Origin: Cyclobacteriaceae bacterium
Lineage (GTDB): Bacteria > Bacteroidota > Bacteroidia > Cytophagales > Cyclobacteriaceae
Length of the DNA: 36,376 bases
Direction: 5' to 3'
NCBI GenBank assembly: GCA_003565295.1
Contig: PXCO01000164.1
Span: forward strand, 1-36,376
Below, piece by piece: positions 8,456 to 16,335 of the stretch. The notes below the pieces were generated by a model. The model searched no databases. It was given only the letters and a program-made list of their open reading frames with translations, and was not told where the DNA came from. Position 1 is the first letter of the stretch; every line of letters starts with the position of its first letter. A program made the translations under genes and the position numbers.

Positions 8456-9360
8456 GAACCCATTATCCCTTTAATATAATCACTTGACATTTCACTTTCC
8501 TTTCTTATTTTTTCCTTCCTGGCTTTGATTAGGTTTTCCAGTAAACCGAGATTTAGCTTTTTTATCGTTTTCAGACACCTTTCAAAAGCTTGTAAGGATT
8601 CTTGGTACATCTCCTCTGCCGTCCCAGAAAGGTAGAGTAATTTATGCAGTTCGGGTAATGAGTAATCTTCAGCTTGAAGTCCCATTTCCTTCAACCTTGG
8701 GACAAGTTTACACCAGCTGTAATTGGCTATATTTAATTCACCATCCTGCTGAAAGCCTGAAATCTCATTGGGAATATTGTAACCAATGATAAAATCTTTT
8801 AAGGTGTTTTCCAGCAGCGTATAGGTATTGCGATCTGTGAGGGTAAGGTGGTAACAGATGTCCAAGGGAGTGAAAATCAAGGCATATTTATGGGTAAGAA
8901 GGTGATAATAGTCCTCCCTGGTCCATTGAATTTGTGTCTTCTTGTTAACTTTGCTTAATTCAAGTTCATGAAAATGTAACCTCCATCTCCTAAAATAGTC
9001 ATCCCAAAACATGGAATCCGGAGTGAATATTCTGCTGAGCAATAATTGGGCTTGTTGTAAAAGACTAATTGAGGTGGTAATATGCTGGTTTGATTTTTCG
9101 GCTTTCAGTTGGAGGTCTAACACGGGGTCAAGTTCATACACCGCCATGGCTCCCAAATATACTGCGGCACCCGCAATTTTCTTCGGCTCCTCTTTTATGG
9201 AGGGAAAGGCCTCAGCAATAGCATGAAAAAATGGAAGAAATAATGCTTTATGAGCCTTAAGGTTTCTTTCTTCGAAGACCAGGTCCTTTGTATGGGGCGA
9301 AAAAGAAAGCTCTTTTAAAAAATAAATAATAGAATTTGATGTTTCTTCTAAACTATCCAT
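8452..9360 (-). CDS. Class-I isoprenoid-synthase-fold protein, ComQ-like in size and context
   Basis: This 302-residue, mostly helical soluble protein shows a degenerate trans-prenyl-synthase pattern. 'AVYLGAMAVYELDPVLD' (66-82) sits where the first Asp-rich motif is expected, keeping D78 and D82 in a D-x-x-x-D form. 'LLTHKYALIFTPL' (154-166) resembles the 'Kta.L..p' helix. 'GYNIPNEISGFQQDGELNIANY' is split here as GYNIPNEISG plus FQQDGELNIANY (193-214) and falls at the second metal site, with N/E/Q/D replacing the classic DDxxD. Such loss of one motif is known for ComQ, which transfers a prenyl group to a peptide rather than extending a chain. It overlaps the ICMT-like gene by 4 bases and lies 69 bases after the Cys-ending peptide ORF. 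The family call is by pattern only and needs a profile search. Confidence 0.5.
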   Translation of the reverse strand: MDSLEETSNSIIYFLKELSFSPHTKDLVFEERNLKAHKALFLPFFHAIAEAFPSIKEEPKKIAGAAVYLGAMAVYELDPVLDLQLKAEKSNQHITTSISLLQQAQLLLSRIFTPDSMFWDDYFRRWRLHFHELELSKVNKKTQIQWTREDYYHLLTHKYALIFTPLDICYHLTLTDRNTYTLLENTLKDFIIGYNIPNEISGFQQDGELNIANYSWCKLVPRLKEMGLQAEDYSLPELHKLLYLSGTAEEMYQESLQAFERCLKTIKKLNLGLLENLIKARKEKIRKESEMSSDYIKGIMGS

Positions 9361-9375
9361 ACATTAAAAGAAGAT

Positions 9376-9414
9376 GCCCCAAAAAGGGAAAAGGTTTAAT
9401 TTCCTTTTTGGGGC
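9376..9414 (-). terminator. Hairpin with T-rich tail between peptide ORF and transferase gene
   Basis: GCCCCAAAAAGG(G)AAA pairs with TTTCCTTTTTGGGGC, a stem of about 15 bp with one bulge. Read on the minus strand it is followed by ATCTTCTTTTAATG. It lies 15 bases after the stop of the 32-residue ORF and 15 bases before the next start codon. The arrangement fits a partial terminator that would let the peptide transcript exceed that of the enzymes. Confidence 0.6.
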
Positions 9415-9429
9415 TGAAGTTTGCTAAAA

Positions 9430-9528
9430 TCAACAAGTTTTTGACAAATTTTCCAAATGAAAATTTTTAACTTTTTCTAAGTCAAATTTTGGCAGTTCTT
9501 TCAATAGATTTTTACCAATGTCTTTCAT
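9430..9528 (-). CDS. Putative 32-residue peptide precursor ending in cysteine
   Basis: This small ORF starts ATG at 9528 and stops TGA at 9432-9430. It begins MKDIGKNLLKEL, has a charged amphipathic middle (PKFDLEKVKNF) and ends HLENLSKTC, so the only cysteine is the last residue. It has no hydrophobic signal peptide. It is placed between a promoter-like sequence (9569-9599) and a hairpin (9376-9414), directly ahead of the isoprenoid-synthase-like and ICMT-like genes. A C-terminal Cys is just what a prenyltransferase and an ICMT would need without a CaaX protease. A 33-codon ORF can arise by chance in AT-rich DNA, so the case rests on context and the terminal Cys. Confidence 0.5.
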   Translation of the reverse strand: MKDIGKNLLKELPKFDLEKVKNFHLENLSKTC

Positions 9529-9568
9529 GTTAAAACAAATTATTGTGGTGAAAATAAATTTTACCCTT

Positions 9569-9599
9569 GTAATTTATTTTATAAAAATCTAAATAACAA
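9569..9599 (-). promoter_or_regulatory. Candidate promoter for the Cys-ending peptide
   Basis: On the minus strand a TTG (9599-9597) is separated by 20 bases from TAAATTAC (9576-9569). This resembles the Bacteroidota TTTG-N19-21-TAnnTTTG promoter with imperfect boxes. It would start a transcript near 9562 with a short leader before the ATG at 9528. The surroundings are very AT-rich, so chance matches are common. Confidence 0.3.
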
Positions 9600-9615
9600 G
9601 TATATGCTGAAATTT

Positions 9616-9961
9616 TTATAATCGTGTTTGGTGTCTATATTTACTCAACAGCCGCGAACAATTGTCCAAAATAACATGAGGGCTTTCCCGGCACAACCAT
9701 TCCACCTCATCCCCTCCAATGCTGTGCGACAGGTATAAAACCGGGTATTCTTCCTCTGGCTTATAGGATGGGGGTTTGTATAAAAACGCTCTTCTATCCG
9801 TGCCCACGGTTTCAGAAAAATAATGTAAAGTTAAAAAGGCTACCTTTATCAATTTCCTCTCTTTCCTTATCAAAACCTGATGGGATGGAAGCGCTTGCTC
9901 CTTGGCCATTTGCTTGAAGCATCAGGGAAAAGGCTGTAAGAAATAGGAATAGGATGTTCAT
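9616..9961 (-). pseudogene. Broken esterase (XynZ/feruloyl-esterase-like) remnant
   Basis: The remnant begins with an intact signal peptide from ATG 9961 ('MNILFLFLTAFSLMLQANGQ') and a typical mature start ending 'GFDKEREEIDKG'. A frame change near 9850 follows, and the other frame then gives 'YFSETVGTDRRAFLYKPPSY', 'YPVLYLSHSIGGDEVEW' and 'VILDN'. That order is characteristic of secreted esterases of the alpha/beta-hydrolase D-type (XynZ-like) family. The sequence ends at 9616, before the nucleophile Ser, Asp and His would appear, so about two thirds of the protein is missing. It carries both a frameshift and a 3' truncation, and lies upstream of the peptide cassette on the same strand. Confidence 0.75.
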
Positions 9962-10034
9962 AATAATAACCTTAAACAGAAAATACTTGGGAATTTATCT
10001 AATTGGATGATGCTCTACATCCTGGAATAATAAA

Positions 10035-11312
10035 TCAAGGCCTGACCTGACCATTACCCCTAATGATCCACTTATAGGAAGTAAGTTCCTCTAAAGCCAT
10101 AGGACCCCGGGCATGGAGTTTTTGGGTGCTGATGCCTATTTCAGCCCCAAGGCCAAACTGGGCTCCGTCCGTAAAGGCGGTAGAAGTATTGGCATATACC
10201 GCCGCAGCGTCTACAGCTTTGAGGAAATGGTCGACGGCTTTTTCATCTTCTGCAATTATGGCCTCGCTATGCTTGGAGCTATACCGGGTAATATGTGAGA
10301 TGGCATGTTCCAGGCTTTCCACGGTCTTGATGGAGAGTTTCATGGACAAAAACTCCGTGCCAAAATGGGCCTCACCTGCCCTTTCTAACAGGGCAGCAGG
10401 GTAAACCCCATTCAATTGCTGGAATGCCTGTTCATCAGCATAAATGTGCACCTCTTTCTGCGCCAAGCCCTCTACGATAACCTGCAAATCGCCTAAACGG
10501 CTGTCATGGATCACCAGGCAGTCCAGGGCATTACAGACACTTACCCTTCGGGTTTTGGCGTTTTCCACGATACGTTTTCCCTTTTCCAGATCCGCCGAAG
10601 CATCAAAATAAGTGTGCACTATCCCTGCACCGGTCTCTATTACGGGTACTTTGCTGTTATCTCTCACGAAATTGATAAGCCCTTGGCTGCCTCTTGGGAT
10701 AATGATGTCTATATATCCCACTGCCTGTAGCATTTCTTTGGTGGCAGCCCTGTCGGCAGGCAACAGGGTCACGATATCCGTATCCAAATCAAAGCTTTGC
10801 AATACCTTATGGATAACCCCAAGAATTGCGGTGTTACTGGCATGTGCATCCGATCCGCCCTTAAGTACCAGGGCATTGCCGGTCTTTAGGCATAGACTGA
10901 ACACGTCAAAGGTCACATTGGGACGGGATTCATAAATAATGCCCACTACTCCTAATGGTACCCTTGTCTTTTGAAGGTTCAACCCGTTATCCAGGGTCTT
11001 TTCCATCAACACCTTGCCCAGGGGGCAGGGAAGCTGTGCCACATTTTCTATATCTTGGGCGATGCCGGATATGCGCTCCTCGGAGAGTTTTAGGCGGTCG
11101 TACTTGGGATCTTGGGGATCCATCCTTTCCAGGTCTTCCCGGTTGGCTTTCAAGATGAGGGAGGTATTTGCCAATGCCTCCCTGGCCAGCGCCCGTAGCA
11201 CTTCATTGATTTTTTCTTCCCCAATCAGGGAAAGGGCCCTACTGGCTTCTAGGGTTTTTTGGAAAGTAGCCTGTAAGCTGTTTTCCGAATATACTGTGTC
11301 AGACATGTTCAT
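10035..11312 (-). CDS. proA: Gamma-glutamyl phosphate reductase
   Basis: This 425-residue glutamate-5-semialdehyde dehydrogenase reduces glutamyl-5-phosphate with NADPH in the second step of proline synthesis. Family signatures are clear: '[16 protein letters not shown]' (121-136), '[13 protein letters not shown]' (148-160), '[10 protein letters not shown]' (204-213) and the catalytic cysteine C260 in '[13 protein letters not shown]'. The C-terminal '[19 protein letters not shown]' motif is present too. The length is typical. The start at 11312 overlaps the end of proB by 14 bases; the second ATG (11306) is an alternative. With proB it forms a compact biosynthetic operon. Confidence 0.96.
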   Translation of the reverse strand: MNMSDTVYSENSLQATFQKTLEASRALSLIGEEKINEVLRALAREALANTSLILKANREDLERMDPQDPKYDRLKLSEERISGIAQDIENVAQLPCPLGKVLMEKTLDNGLNLQKTRVPLGVVGIIYESRPNVTFDVFSLCLKTGNALVLKGGSDAHASNTAILGVIHKVLQSFDLDTDIVTLLPADRAATKEMLQAVGYIDIIIPRGSQGLINFVRDNSKVPVIETGAGIVHTYFDASADLEKGKRIVENAKTRRVSVCNALDCLVIHDSRLGDLQVIVEGLAQKEVHIYADEQAFQQLNGVYPAALLERAGEAHFGTEFLSMKLSIKTVESLEHAISHITRYSSKHSEAIIAEDEKAVDHFLKAVDAAAVYANTSTAFTDGAQFGLGAEIGISTQKLHARGPMALEELTSYKWIIRGNGQVRP

Positions 11313-12384
11313 AAATGTATAGATAATCGTAATGGACCACCGGTCGCTGGTGGTTTTGACCTATTTTTTCCATGGCGGATTTGGCGCCATATTCTGCTTT
11401 TCCTAGTCCAATTTTATTGCCTTCCTCATCCAGGATCTTTACCACATCCCCTTTCAGAAATTCCCCACTTACCCCTACCACCCCTATGGGCAGCAAACTG
11501 GTGATATGTGGGGAAAGCAATGCTTTTTTCGCTCCCTGATTCACCACTATCTCCCCTTTGGAGTAGTTCTCACTATGGGCGACCCATTTTTTATGGTTAT
11601 GCCTGGATTTACCGGCTTCAAAATAGGTGCAAATCAGTTTGCCTTCCCAAAACTCCTTCAATACATGGGGTTTTTTGCCATTGGCAATAAATACCTCTAT
11701 GCCCAATTCGGCGGATTTTTTTGCCATACTCATCTTGGTGAGCATCCCCCCCCGGCCAAAGGAAGATTTACTGGAAGAAATATATTGGCGAAGATCAGGC
11801 ATTTCCTTTCCAACATTTCTGATCAGTTGTGATTCCGGATCATTGGGGTGCCCCATATAGATACCATCCACGTTGGTAAGCAAAAGCAGGGAGTGCGCAT
11901 CGATCATGGCGGCAACTAACCCGGCCAGCTCATCATTGTCCGTAAACATCAACTCAGTGATGGCCACGGCATCGTTTTCATTGATCACGGGGATGATGTC
12001 GTTTTTTAGTAACCCATCCAGACAGTTCTTCATATTCAGGTAATGCCTCCTATCCCTGAAATCCTCTTTGGTCACCATAAGTTGGGCAACCTGATGGCCC
12101 TTGGCCATAAACATTTCCCGGTAATTGCGGATCAGTGAGATCTGCCCTGTGGCAGCCCAAACCTGCTTCTTGGTCACTGCATCTCCTTTGGGTGGGGTAT
12201 GCATTCCTTTCCTGCCAAAAGCCACCGCACCGGAGCTGACCAGCACCACCTGCAGACCCTTTTCCCGTAAGAACACCATCTGCTCCACCAGGGAGGCCAT
12301 CTGCTCCATGTCCGGGTTTCCATCCTCCCTAGTAAGTACATTGGAACCTATTTTTACTACTACTGTCTTTATTGCTGGATTCAT
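11299..12384 (-). CDS. proB: Glutamate 5-kinase
   Basis: This 361-residue enzyme phosphorylates glutamate at the gamma carboxylate, the first and normally feedback-controlled step of proline synthesis. The amino-acid kinase domain (about 1-255) shows '[10 protein letters not shown]', '[13 protein letters not shown]', 'VINENDAVA' and '[12 protein letters not shown]'. A C-terminal PUA domain (about 275-355) includes '[14 protein letters not shown]' and '[17 protein letters not shown]'. The length is close to the E. coli enzyme. It is first in the operon and overlaps proA. A -7 box sits close upstream. Confidence 0.96.
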   Translation of the reverse strand: MNPAIKTVVVKIGSNVLTREDGNPDMEQMASLVEQMVFLREKGLQVVLVSSGAVAFGRKGMHTPPKGDAVTKKQVWAATGQISLIRNYREMFMAKGHQVAQLMVTKEDFRDRRHYLNMKNCLDGLLKNDIIPVINENDAVAITELMFTDNDELAGLVAAMIDAHSLLLLTNVDGIYMGHPNDPESQLIRNVGKEMPDLRQYISSSKSSFGRGGMLTKMSMAKKSAELGIEVFIANGKKPHVLKEFWEGKLICTYFEAGKSRHNHKKWVAHSENYSKGEIVVNQGAKKALLSPHITSLLPIGVVGVSGEFLKGDVVKILDEEGNKIGLGKAEYGAKSAMEKIGQNHQRPVVHYDYLYIYEHV

Positions 12385-12407
12385 ACTTGATTTCTTGCAG
12401 GCGACTG

Positions 12408-12415
12408 CAAAAATA
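12408..12415 (-). promoter_or_regulatory. Candidate -7 element TATTTTTG for proBA
   Basis: On the minus strand TATTTTTG is an exact TAnnTTTG match, about 25 bases upstream of the proB ATG. No TTTG was seen at the usual -33 spacing, so the assignment is tentative. Confidence 0.4.
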
Positions 12416-12544
12416 GGAACCTTTAGTGAAATAGGCTATTCCCCTCATCAAAACTGCCCAAAAGGAAGGCTGAAATCCCTAGATTTTATGCATAAAAGCC
12501 TTACTTTGGGGCAACATTTTATCATTTGGTAAACCTAACCTTTT

Positions 12545-13903
12545 GTGGGAGAAATAATCATACAGTTTAGCGATTGGATTTGGGGCACGCCACTACTGTT
12601 ATTATTGATGGGTGGTGGTTTTTTCATGCTGCTATATTCTGGGTTTATCCCCTTTAGGGGATTGCCCCATGCCATGAAAGTGGTAGGTGGTAAATACGAT
12701 GATCCCCATGCACAGGGGGATATCACTTCCCTACAGGCCCTTTCTTCTGCGATTGCTGCCACCGTGGGGTTGGGAAATATCAGCGGGGTGGCCATAGCCA
12801 TAGGAATGGGAGGCCCAGGGGCGATCTTCTGGATGTGGGTTTCGGCGTTTGTCGGCATGGCCACCAAATTTGTGACCTGTACCCTGGCCATTATGTATAG
12901 GGGAAAGGACAGCTCCGGACACGTGCAGGGTGGGCCCATGTATGTGATAGAGGAAGGTATGGGGGAAAAATGGAGGTTTTTGTCGGTGATTTTCTGCGTG
13001 GCGGGAATTATGGGTCTATTGGCCATTTTCCAGGCCAATCAGCTTACCGAGGTACTCCGAGTGGTGATGTTGAGACCTATGGGATTGGACTGGGGGCAGC
13101 CCACCAGATGGATCATAGGAATTGTGATGATGCTCTTGGTAGCGCTGGTGATTCTGGGAGGAATACAACGAATTGCTGCGGTGGCCTCAAGGCTGGTCCC
13201 CTTTATGGTCACTATGTATTTTGTATGCGTATTTGTTATTTTATTCAAGAATTTGGGAGAAGTGCCCGGAATGATATCTTTTATCATTACCGATGCCTTT
13301 TCCGGTAATGCGGTATTGGGCGGTGCCGTTGGGCAGGTGATCATCATTGGTGCCAGAAGGGCGGCTTTTTCCAATGAGGCAGGTATAGGTACGGCACCTA
13401 TGGTGCACGGGGCGTCCAAAACCTCAGAACCTGTAAGGGAGGGGCTTATTGCCATGCTAGGCCCCTTTATCGACACCATAGTGGTGTGTACCCTTACGGC
13501 TTTGGTGATTTTGGTGACCGGGGTCTGGAAAACCGGGGAACAGGACGGGGTGCTGTTAACGCTTTCGGCTTTTGAAAAGGGTTTGCCGGGCATAGGCAAG
13601 TACTGTCTGATGATTGCGGTATTGGTGTTTGCATTGTCCACCATGTTTACCTATAGCTATTACGGGCATAAGTGCTTCAACTATCTATTTGGAGCCGATA
13701 AGGCCGATTACTATAATTATTTCTACTTGATTACCATAGTAGGGGGGGCGGTGACCTCACTCACGGTGGTGATCAGCTTTGTGGACGGCATGTATGCCAT
13801 CATGGCTTTTCCCACCATGATTTCGGCCTTATATCTGGCCCCAAAGGTAAAAGCAGAGACAAAAGCTTATTTTAATAGAATGAAAATACTGGACAAAAAA
13901 TGA
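12545..13903 (+). CDS. Alanine/sodium symporter family (AGCS) transporter
   Basis: This 452-residue inner-membrane protein with many hydrophobic segments belongs to the amino acid:cation (alanine or glycine:Na+/H+) symporter family. Signatures include 'LQALSSAIAATVGLGNISGVA' (split as LQALSSAIAAT and VGLGNISGVA), 'GGPGAIFWMWVSAFVGMATKF' (split as GGPGAIFWMW and VSAFVGMATKF) and 'RRAAFSNEAGIGTAPMVHG'. The start is a GTG at 12545; no in-frame ATG gives a better N-terminus. Its TGA overlaps the ATG of the glycerate kinase gene as ATGA, which indicates a translationally coupled pair. The linkage suggests uptake of a small amino acid or related acid, but the substrate is not visible from sequence. 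Confidence 0.92.
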   Translation: MGEIIIQFSDWIWGTPLLLLLMGGGFFMLLYSGFIPFRGLPHAMKVVGGKYDDPHAQGDITSLQALSSAIAATVGLGNISGVAIAIGMGGPGAIFWMWVSAFVGMATKFVTCTLAIMYRGKDSSGHVQGGPMYVIEEGMGEKWRFLSVIFCVAGIMGLLAIFQANQLTEVLRVVMLRPMGLDWGQPTRWIIGIVMMLLVALVILGGIQRIAAVASRLVPFMVTMYFVCVFVILFKNLGEVPGMISFIITDAFSGNAVLGGAVGQVIIIGARRAAFSNEAGIGTAPMVHGASKTSEPVREGLIAMLGPFIDTIVVCTLTALVILVTGVWKTGEQDGVLLTLSAFEKGLPGIGKYCLMIAVLVFALSTMFTYSYYGHKCFNYLFGADKADYYNYFYLITIVGGAVTSLTVVISFVDGMYAIMAFPTMISALYLAPKVKAETKAYFNRMKILDKK

Positions 13904-14997
13904 AATGGTTAGTTTCTCCCAACGCTTTTAAAGGAACCATAGAGGCTGACGAAGCAGCGGAAATTATCAAAAATGCCATAGTGGAGCGTAATCCCAATGA
14001 TGAGGTTTTTTGCTGTCCCATTGCCGATGGTGGTGACGGCACCTGTTTTTTGCTGAGCGAAATCTTGGGTTTGGAAAAAAGGAATAGCATGGTCACAGAT
14101 GCTCTGGGAAGACCCATTGAGGGATTTTTCTCATGGGAAGGAGCTTCGAAAACAGCTTACCTGGATGTTTCCACAGTTTCGGGAATTAAGTGGTTGAGGG
14201 AGGTAGAAAAGGATCCCTGGGTGAGTAGTACCTATGGCACGGGAACCTTGATAAAATCTGCCATTCAAGATGGTGCTGAGCAGGTAGTGATCGGTTTGGG
14301 AGGGAGTGCCACCGTGGACATGGGCTTGGGGATGTTGCAGGCCTTAGGGCTGTTGTTTTTAGACGAGAAAGGCAGAGAGATTCGCCCTTATACACCCGGA
14401 TTATTGCTAAAGATCCGGCATATTCAACTCCCCCCAAAACTGCCAAAGGTGAAATTCACCTTTTTGTGCGATGTGAACAATTATTTCTTTGGCGACAATG
14501 GTGCCATTCCGGTTTTTGGACCCCAAAAAGGATTAAAAAGGGAGGACATGCCCCGATTTGGGGCGGCATGTGCCCGGGTGTTCCGGCTCATGCAGGACAA
14601 AAGTCGACAAAAACTACAAGATCTACCGGGCTACGGTGCAGCCGGTGGGATAGCCTTGGGGATGGCGGCTTTTTTTGATTGTGAACTGGTGTCCGGTGCC
14701 ACCTATTTTTTCCAAAAGGTAGGTATTCCCAAGCGGGTAGCGTGGGCAGATAGAGTGGTGACGGGAGAGGGGAAATTCGATACGCAATCCGCACAGGGCA
14801 AAGGGAGTTATGAGTTAATGAAAATTGCAAAGCAGGCAAAGACCCCCATTTGGTTGATCAGTGCGGGTGAGGAGGGCAAAAATGCCGGCTTTGACCGGTA
14901 TATTCAGCTTCCCGAACTGGATTTTGGAGAGGATGAATTTGAATTAACTGCGAAAGAAAATCTATTTAATGTGGTAAAAGAGGCTGTCAGCAGCTAA
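13900..14997 (+). CDS. Glycerate kinase (GlxK/GarK family)
   Basis: This 365-residue glycerate kinase uses ATP to make phosphoglycerate from glycerate. It begins 'MKWLVSPNAFKGTIEADEAA', the typical family start, followed by 'CPIADGGDGTCF', 'YGTGTLIKSAIQDGAEQVVI' (residues near 107-126), 'GLGGSATVDMGLGMLQALG' and 'VTGEGKFDTQSAQGKG'. The length is normal. It is coupled to the AGCS transporter through an ATGA overlap. Its 3' end overlaps the stop of the convergent parE-like gene by 4 bases. It could serve glyoxylate, serine or sugar-acid breakdown; no other gene of those routes is adjacent. Confidence 0.93.
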   Translation: MKWLVSPNAFKGTIEADEAAEIIKNAIVERNPNDEVFCCPIADGGDGTCFLLSEILGLEKRNSMVTDALGRPIEGFFSWEGASKTAYLDVSTVSGIKWLREVEKDPWVSSTYGTGTLIKSAIQDGAEQVVIGLGGSATVDMGLGMLQALGLLFLDEKGREIRPYTPGLLLKIRHIQLPPKLPKVKFTFLCDVNNYFFGDNGAIPVFGPQKGLKREDMPRFGAACARVFRLMQDKSRQKLQDLPGYGAAGGIALGMAAFFDCELVSGATYFFQKVGIPKRVAWADRVVTGEGKFDTQSAQGKGSYELMKIAKQAKTPIWLISAGEEGKNAGFDRYIQLPELDFGEDEFELTAKENLFNVVKEAVSS

Positions 14998-15281
14998 AGT
15001 ATTTTTCCGAGATCTTGCATTCCGACAATTGCCATTATCTCAACCCTATTATCATTTAGTCTGTAATATATAGTGTCAGAACCACAAGGACACCTTCTAT
15101 ATCCTTCTTTTATATAATCCACAGATTCAAATGCATATGGCCTTTCCGCAATAATTTCAAAACACTCAAAAAATGCATGAAAGTATAGGTCAGCTTGAAC
15201 AAGACCAAATTTTTTGACTCCAAAATGATGGATTCGGATCAAGTCTTCTTTGGCTGCATGGCTAAGCCTATATTCAGCCAT
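14994..15281 (-). CDS. ParE/RelE-family toxin
   Basis: This 95-residue type II toxin has 'YRLSHAAKEDLIRIHHFGVKKFG', split as YRLSHAAKEDLIRI and HHFGVKKFG, near its start. A middle 'IAERPYAFESVDYIKEGYRR' and the end 'YYRLNDNRVEIMAIVGMQDL' follow, matching the ParE superfamily pattern. ParE toxins act on gyrase, but relatives can act as RNases, so the target is uncertain. The gene overlaps the antitoxin gene by 8 bases and is translated after it, the usual order. Its 3' end overlaps the glycerate kinase end by 4 bases, so a shared compact junction separates the two transcripts. Confidence 0.85.
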   Translation of the reverse strand: MAEYRLSHAAKEDLIRIHHFGVKKFGLVQADLYFHAFFECFEIIAERPYAFESVDYIKEGYRRCPCGSDTIYYRLNDNRVEIMAIVGMQDLGKIL

Positions 15282-15513
15282 TAAGTAAGGACTTAGACTG
15301 TTTTAAAATCTGGTCTTTAGTATCACTGGTAAACCCACTTCTTTCGGATTTTTCCAGTTTTGCTCTAATCCAGTCAACATGTGCTTGCTGTTTTCTCGCC
15401 TGTCTAATCAAATCGTTGACAAGTTCACTTTTACTGGAATATTCCTCGTTGTCTATTTGAGCTTTTAACCATTCATCATTTGGTTTCGAGAAAGTAATAC
15501 TTTGTCTTGGCAT
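15274..15513 (-). CDS. ParD-like antitoxin
   Basis: This 79-residue antitoxin has an N-terminal ribbon-helix-helix part ('RQSITFSKPNDEWLKAQI', 'SSKSELVNDLIRQ') and a charged C-terminal tail that would wrap the toxin. The ATG at 15513 was chosen because it starts the RHH domain directly. A longer in-frame start at 15561 would place the operator-like palindrome inside the coding region. It overlaps parE by 8 bases. RHH antitoxins usually repress their own operon, which fits the palindrome just upstream. Confidence 0.85.
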   Translation of the reverse strand: MPRQSITFSKPNDEWLKAQIDNEEYSSKSELVNDLIRQARKQQAHVDWIRAKLEKSERSGFTSDTKDQILKQSKSLLNG

Positions 15514-15524
15514 AATTTTGTGCT

Positions 15525-15544
15525 TTGATGTAAATTTACACCAA
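15525..15544. promoter_or_regulatory. Palindromic operator candidate upstream of parD
   Basis: TTGATGTAAATTTACACCAA is a 20-base palindrome with a single mismatched pair and a perfect 12-base core TGTAAATTTACA. It lies 11 bases before the parD ATG, where an RHH antitoxin would bind to repress its operon. Confidence 0.6.
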
Positions 15545-15656
15545 ATATGAATCACTTGCAAGGTTCTCTATGTATGTTGTCCATGTGATTCAGTAGGTGT
15601 AGGGCTGGGCCTGCCTATGCAGGATTTTCTTTCATTGGCTTTATGTTTTGCCAATT

Positions 15657-15980
15657 TTAATCCACAAAGGTTTCTTTTATTACTTCCTTACATTTTTCAA
15701 TTTCTGATTTTGTCAGATTTTCAAAAACCCGGATAATTCGGGCTTTGTCGAATGTCCGGATTTGGTCCATTGCAATCATTACTTTCTTCCCTTTGTGTTT
15801 TACCGGAACCCTTGTCGGATATTTGTTTAAGTTCGTGGTCATTGGGGCAAGAACTATTGTGTTCAAGTACTTATTCATTTCATTTGGCGAAATAATAACA
15901 CAAGGTCTTGTCTTCTTTATTTCACTCCCAACTGTCGGGTCGAGATTAATAAGAACGATTGAATATTGCTTTAAGTCCAT
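15657..15980 (-). CDS. MazF/PemK-family endoribonuclease toxin
   Basis: This 107-residue toxin has the PemK/MazF pattern: 'YSIVLINLDPTVGSEIKKTR' then 'PCVIISPNEMN' near the start, 'IVLAPMTTN' in the middle and 'MIAMDQIRTFDKARI' toward the C-terminus. Family members cut mRNA at short sequence motifs, which stops growth. The gene overlaps the mazE-like antitoxin by 10 bases and is second in the pair. It lies only 143 bases from the parD start and on the same strand as that module. Confidence 0.92.
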   Translation of the reverse strand: MDLKQYSIVLINLDPTVGSEIKKTRPCVIISPNEMNKYLNTIVLAPMTTNLNKYPTRVPVKHKGKKVMIAMDQIRTFDKARIIRVFENLTKSEIEKCKEVIKETFVD

Positions 15981-16216
15981 TCTTCGTGGTTTTCATCCCC
16001 GAACACATCGCTCATCAGTAATTTGTCGTCACCGTTTTCCTTCATTTTTTTAAATTCCTTTTCCCAATTTTCTCGCGGTGATGCAATTGGTTTCAGAATA
16101 ATGTGCCTTTTTTCGAGAATCAATTCCACTTTGTCCTTGATGCCGTATTTTTCTAAAATGGTCTTGCTCAATCGCAGGCCCTTTGAATTTCCGATTTTTA
16201 TTATTGATGTTTCCAT
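15971..16216 (-). CDS. MazE-like (AbrB/SpoVT fold) antitoxin
   Basis: This 81-residue antitoxin has an N-terminal swapped-hairpin DNA-binding domain ('IIKIGNSKGLRLSKTILEKY', then 'GIKDKVELILEKRHIILKP') and an acidic, flexible tail ending 'DVFGDENHEEWT', which would neutralise the toxin. This is the normal antitoxin-first order. Its frame overlaps the toxin start by 10 bases. The upstream DNA up to 16273 holds no gene and ends at the aldolase terminator. Confidence 0.9.
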   Translation of the reverse strand: METSIIKIGNSKGLRLSKTILEKYGIKDKVELILEKRHIILKPIASPRENWEKEFKKMKENGDDKLLMSDVFGDENHEEWT

Positions 16217-16273
16217 AATTTTTAAACGTTATTACAAAGTAACTACATTTGATTGAACGATTAAAATTTGGCA

Positions 16274-16309
16274 AATAAAAAATGCTGCCAAGTATCCACC
16301 TGGCAGCAT
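16274..16309 (-). terminator. Rho-independent terminator of the aldolase gene
   Basis: On the minus strand ATGCTGCCA (16309-16301) pairs with TGGCAGCAT (16290-16282) around a 10-base loop and is followed at once by TTTTTTATTT. It lies 27 bases after the fbaA stop. This is a textbook intrinsic terminator. Confidence 0.9.
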
Positions 16310-16335
16310 ATCATTGTGTTTTTTGTTCCTTTATA

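Noticed and set aside
13039-13644. Minus-strand 201-codon frame inside the AGCS gene
   Set aside because: Antisense to a clearly conserved transporter; Thr/Ile/Pro-rich shadow sequence.
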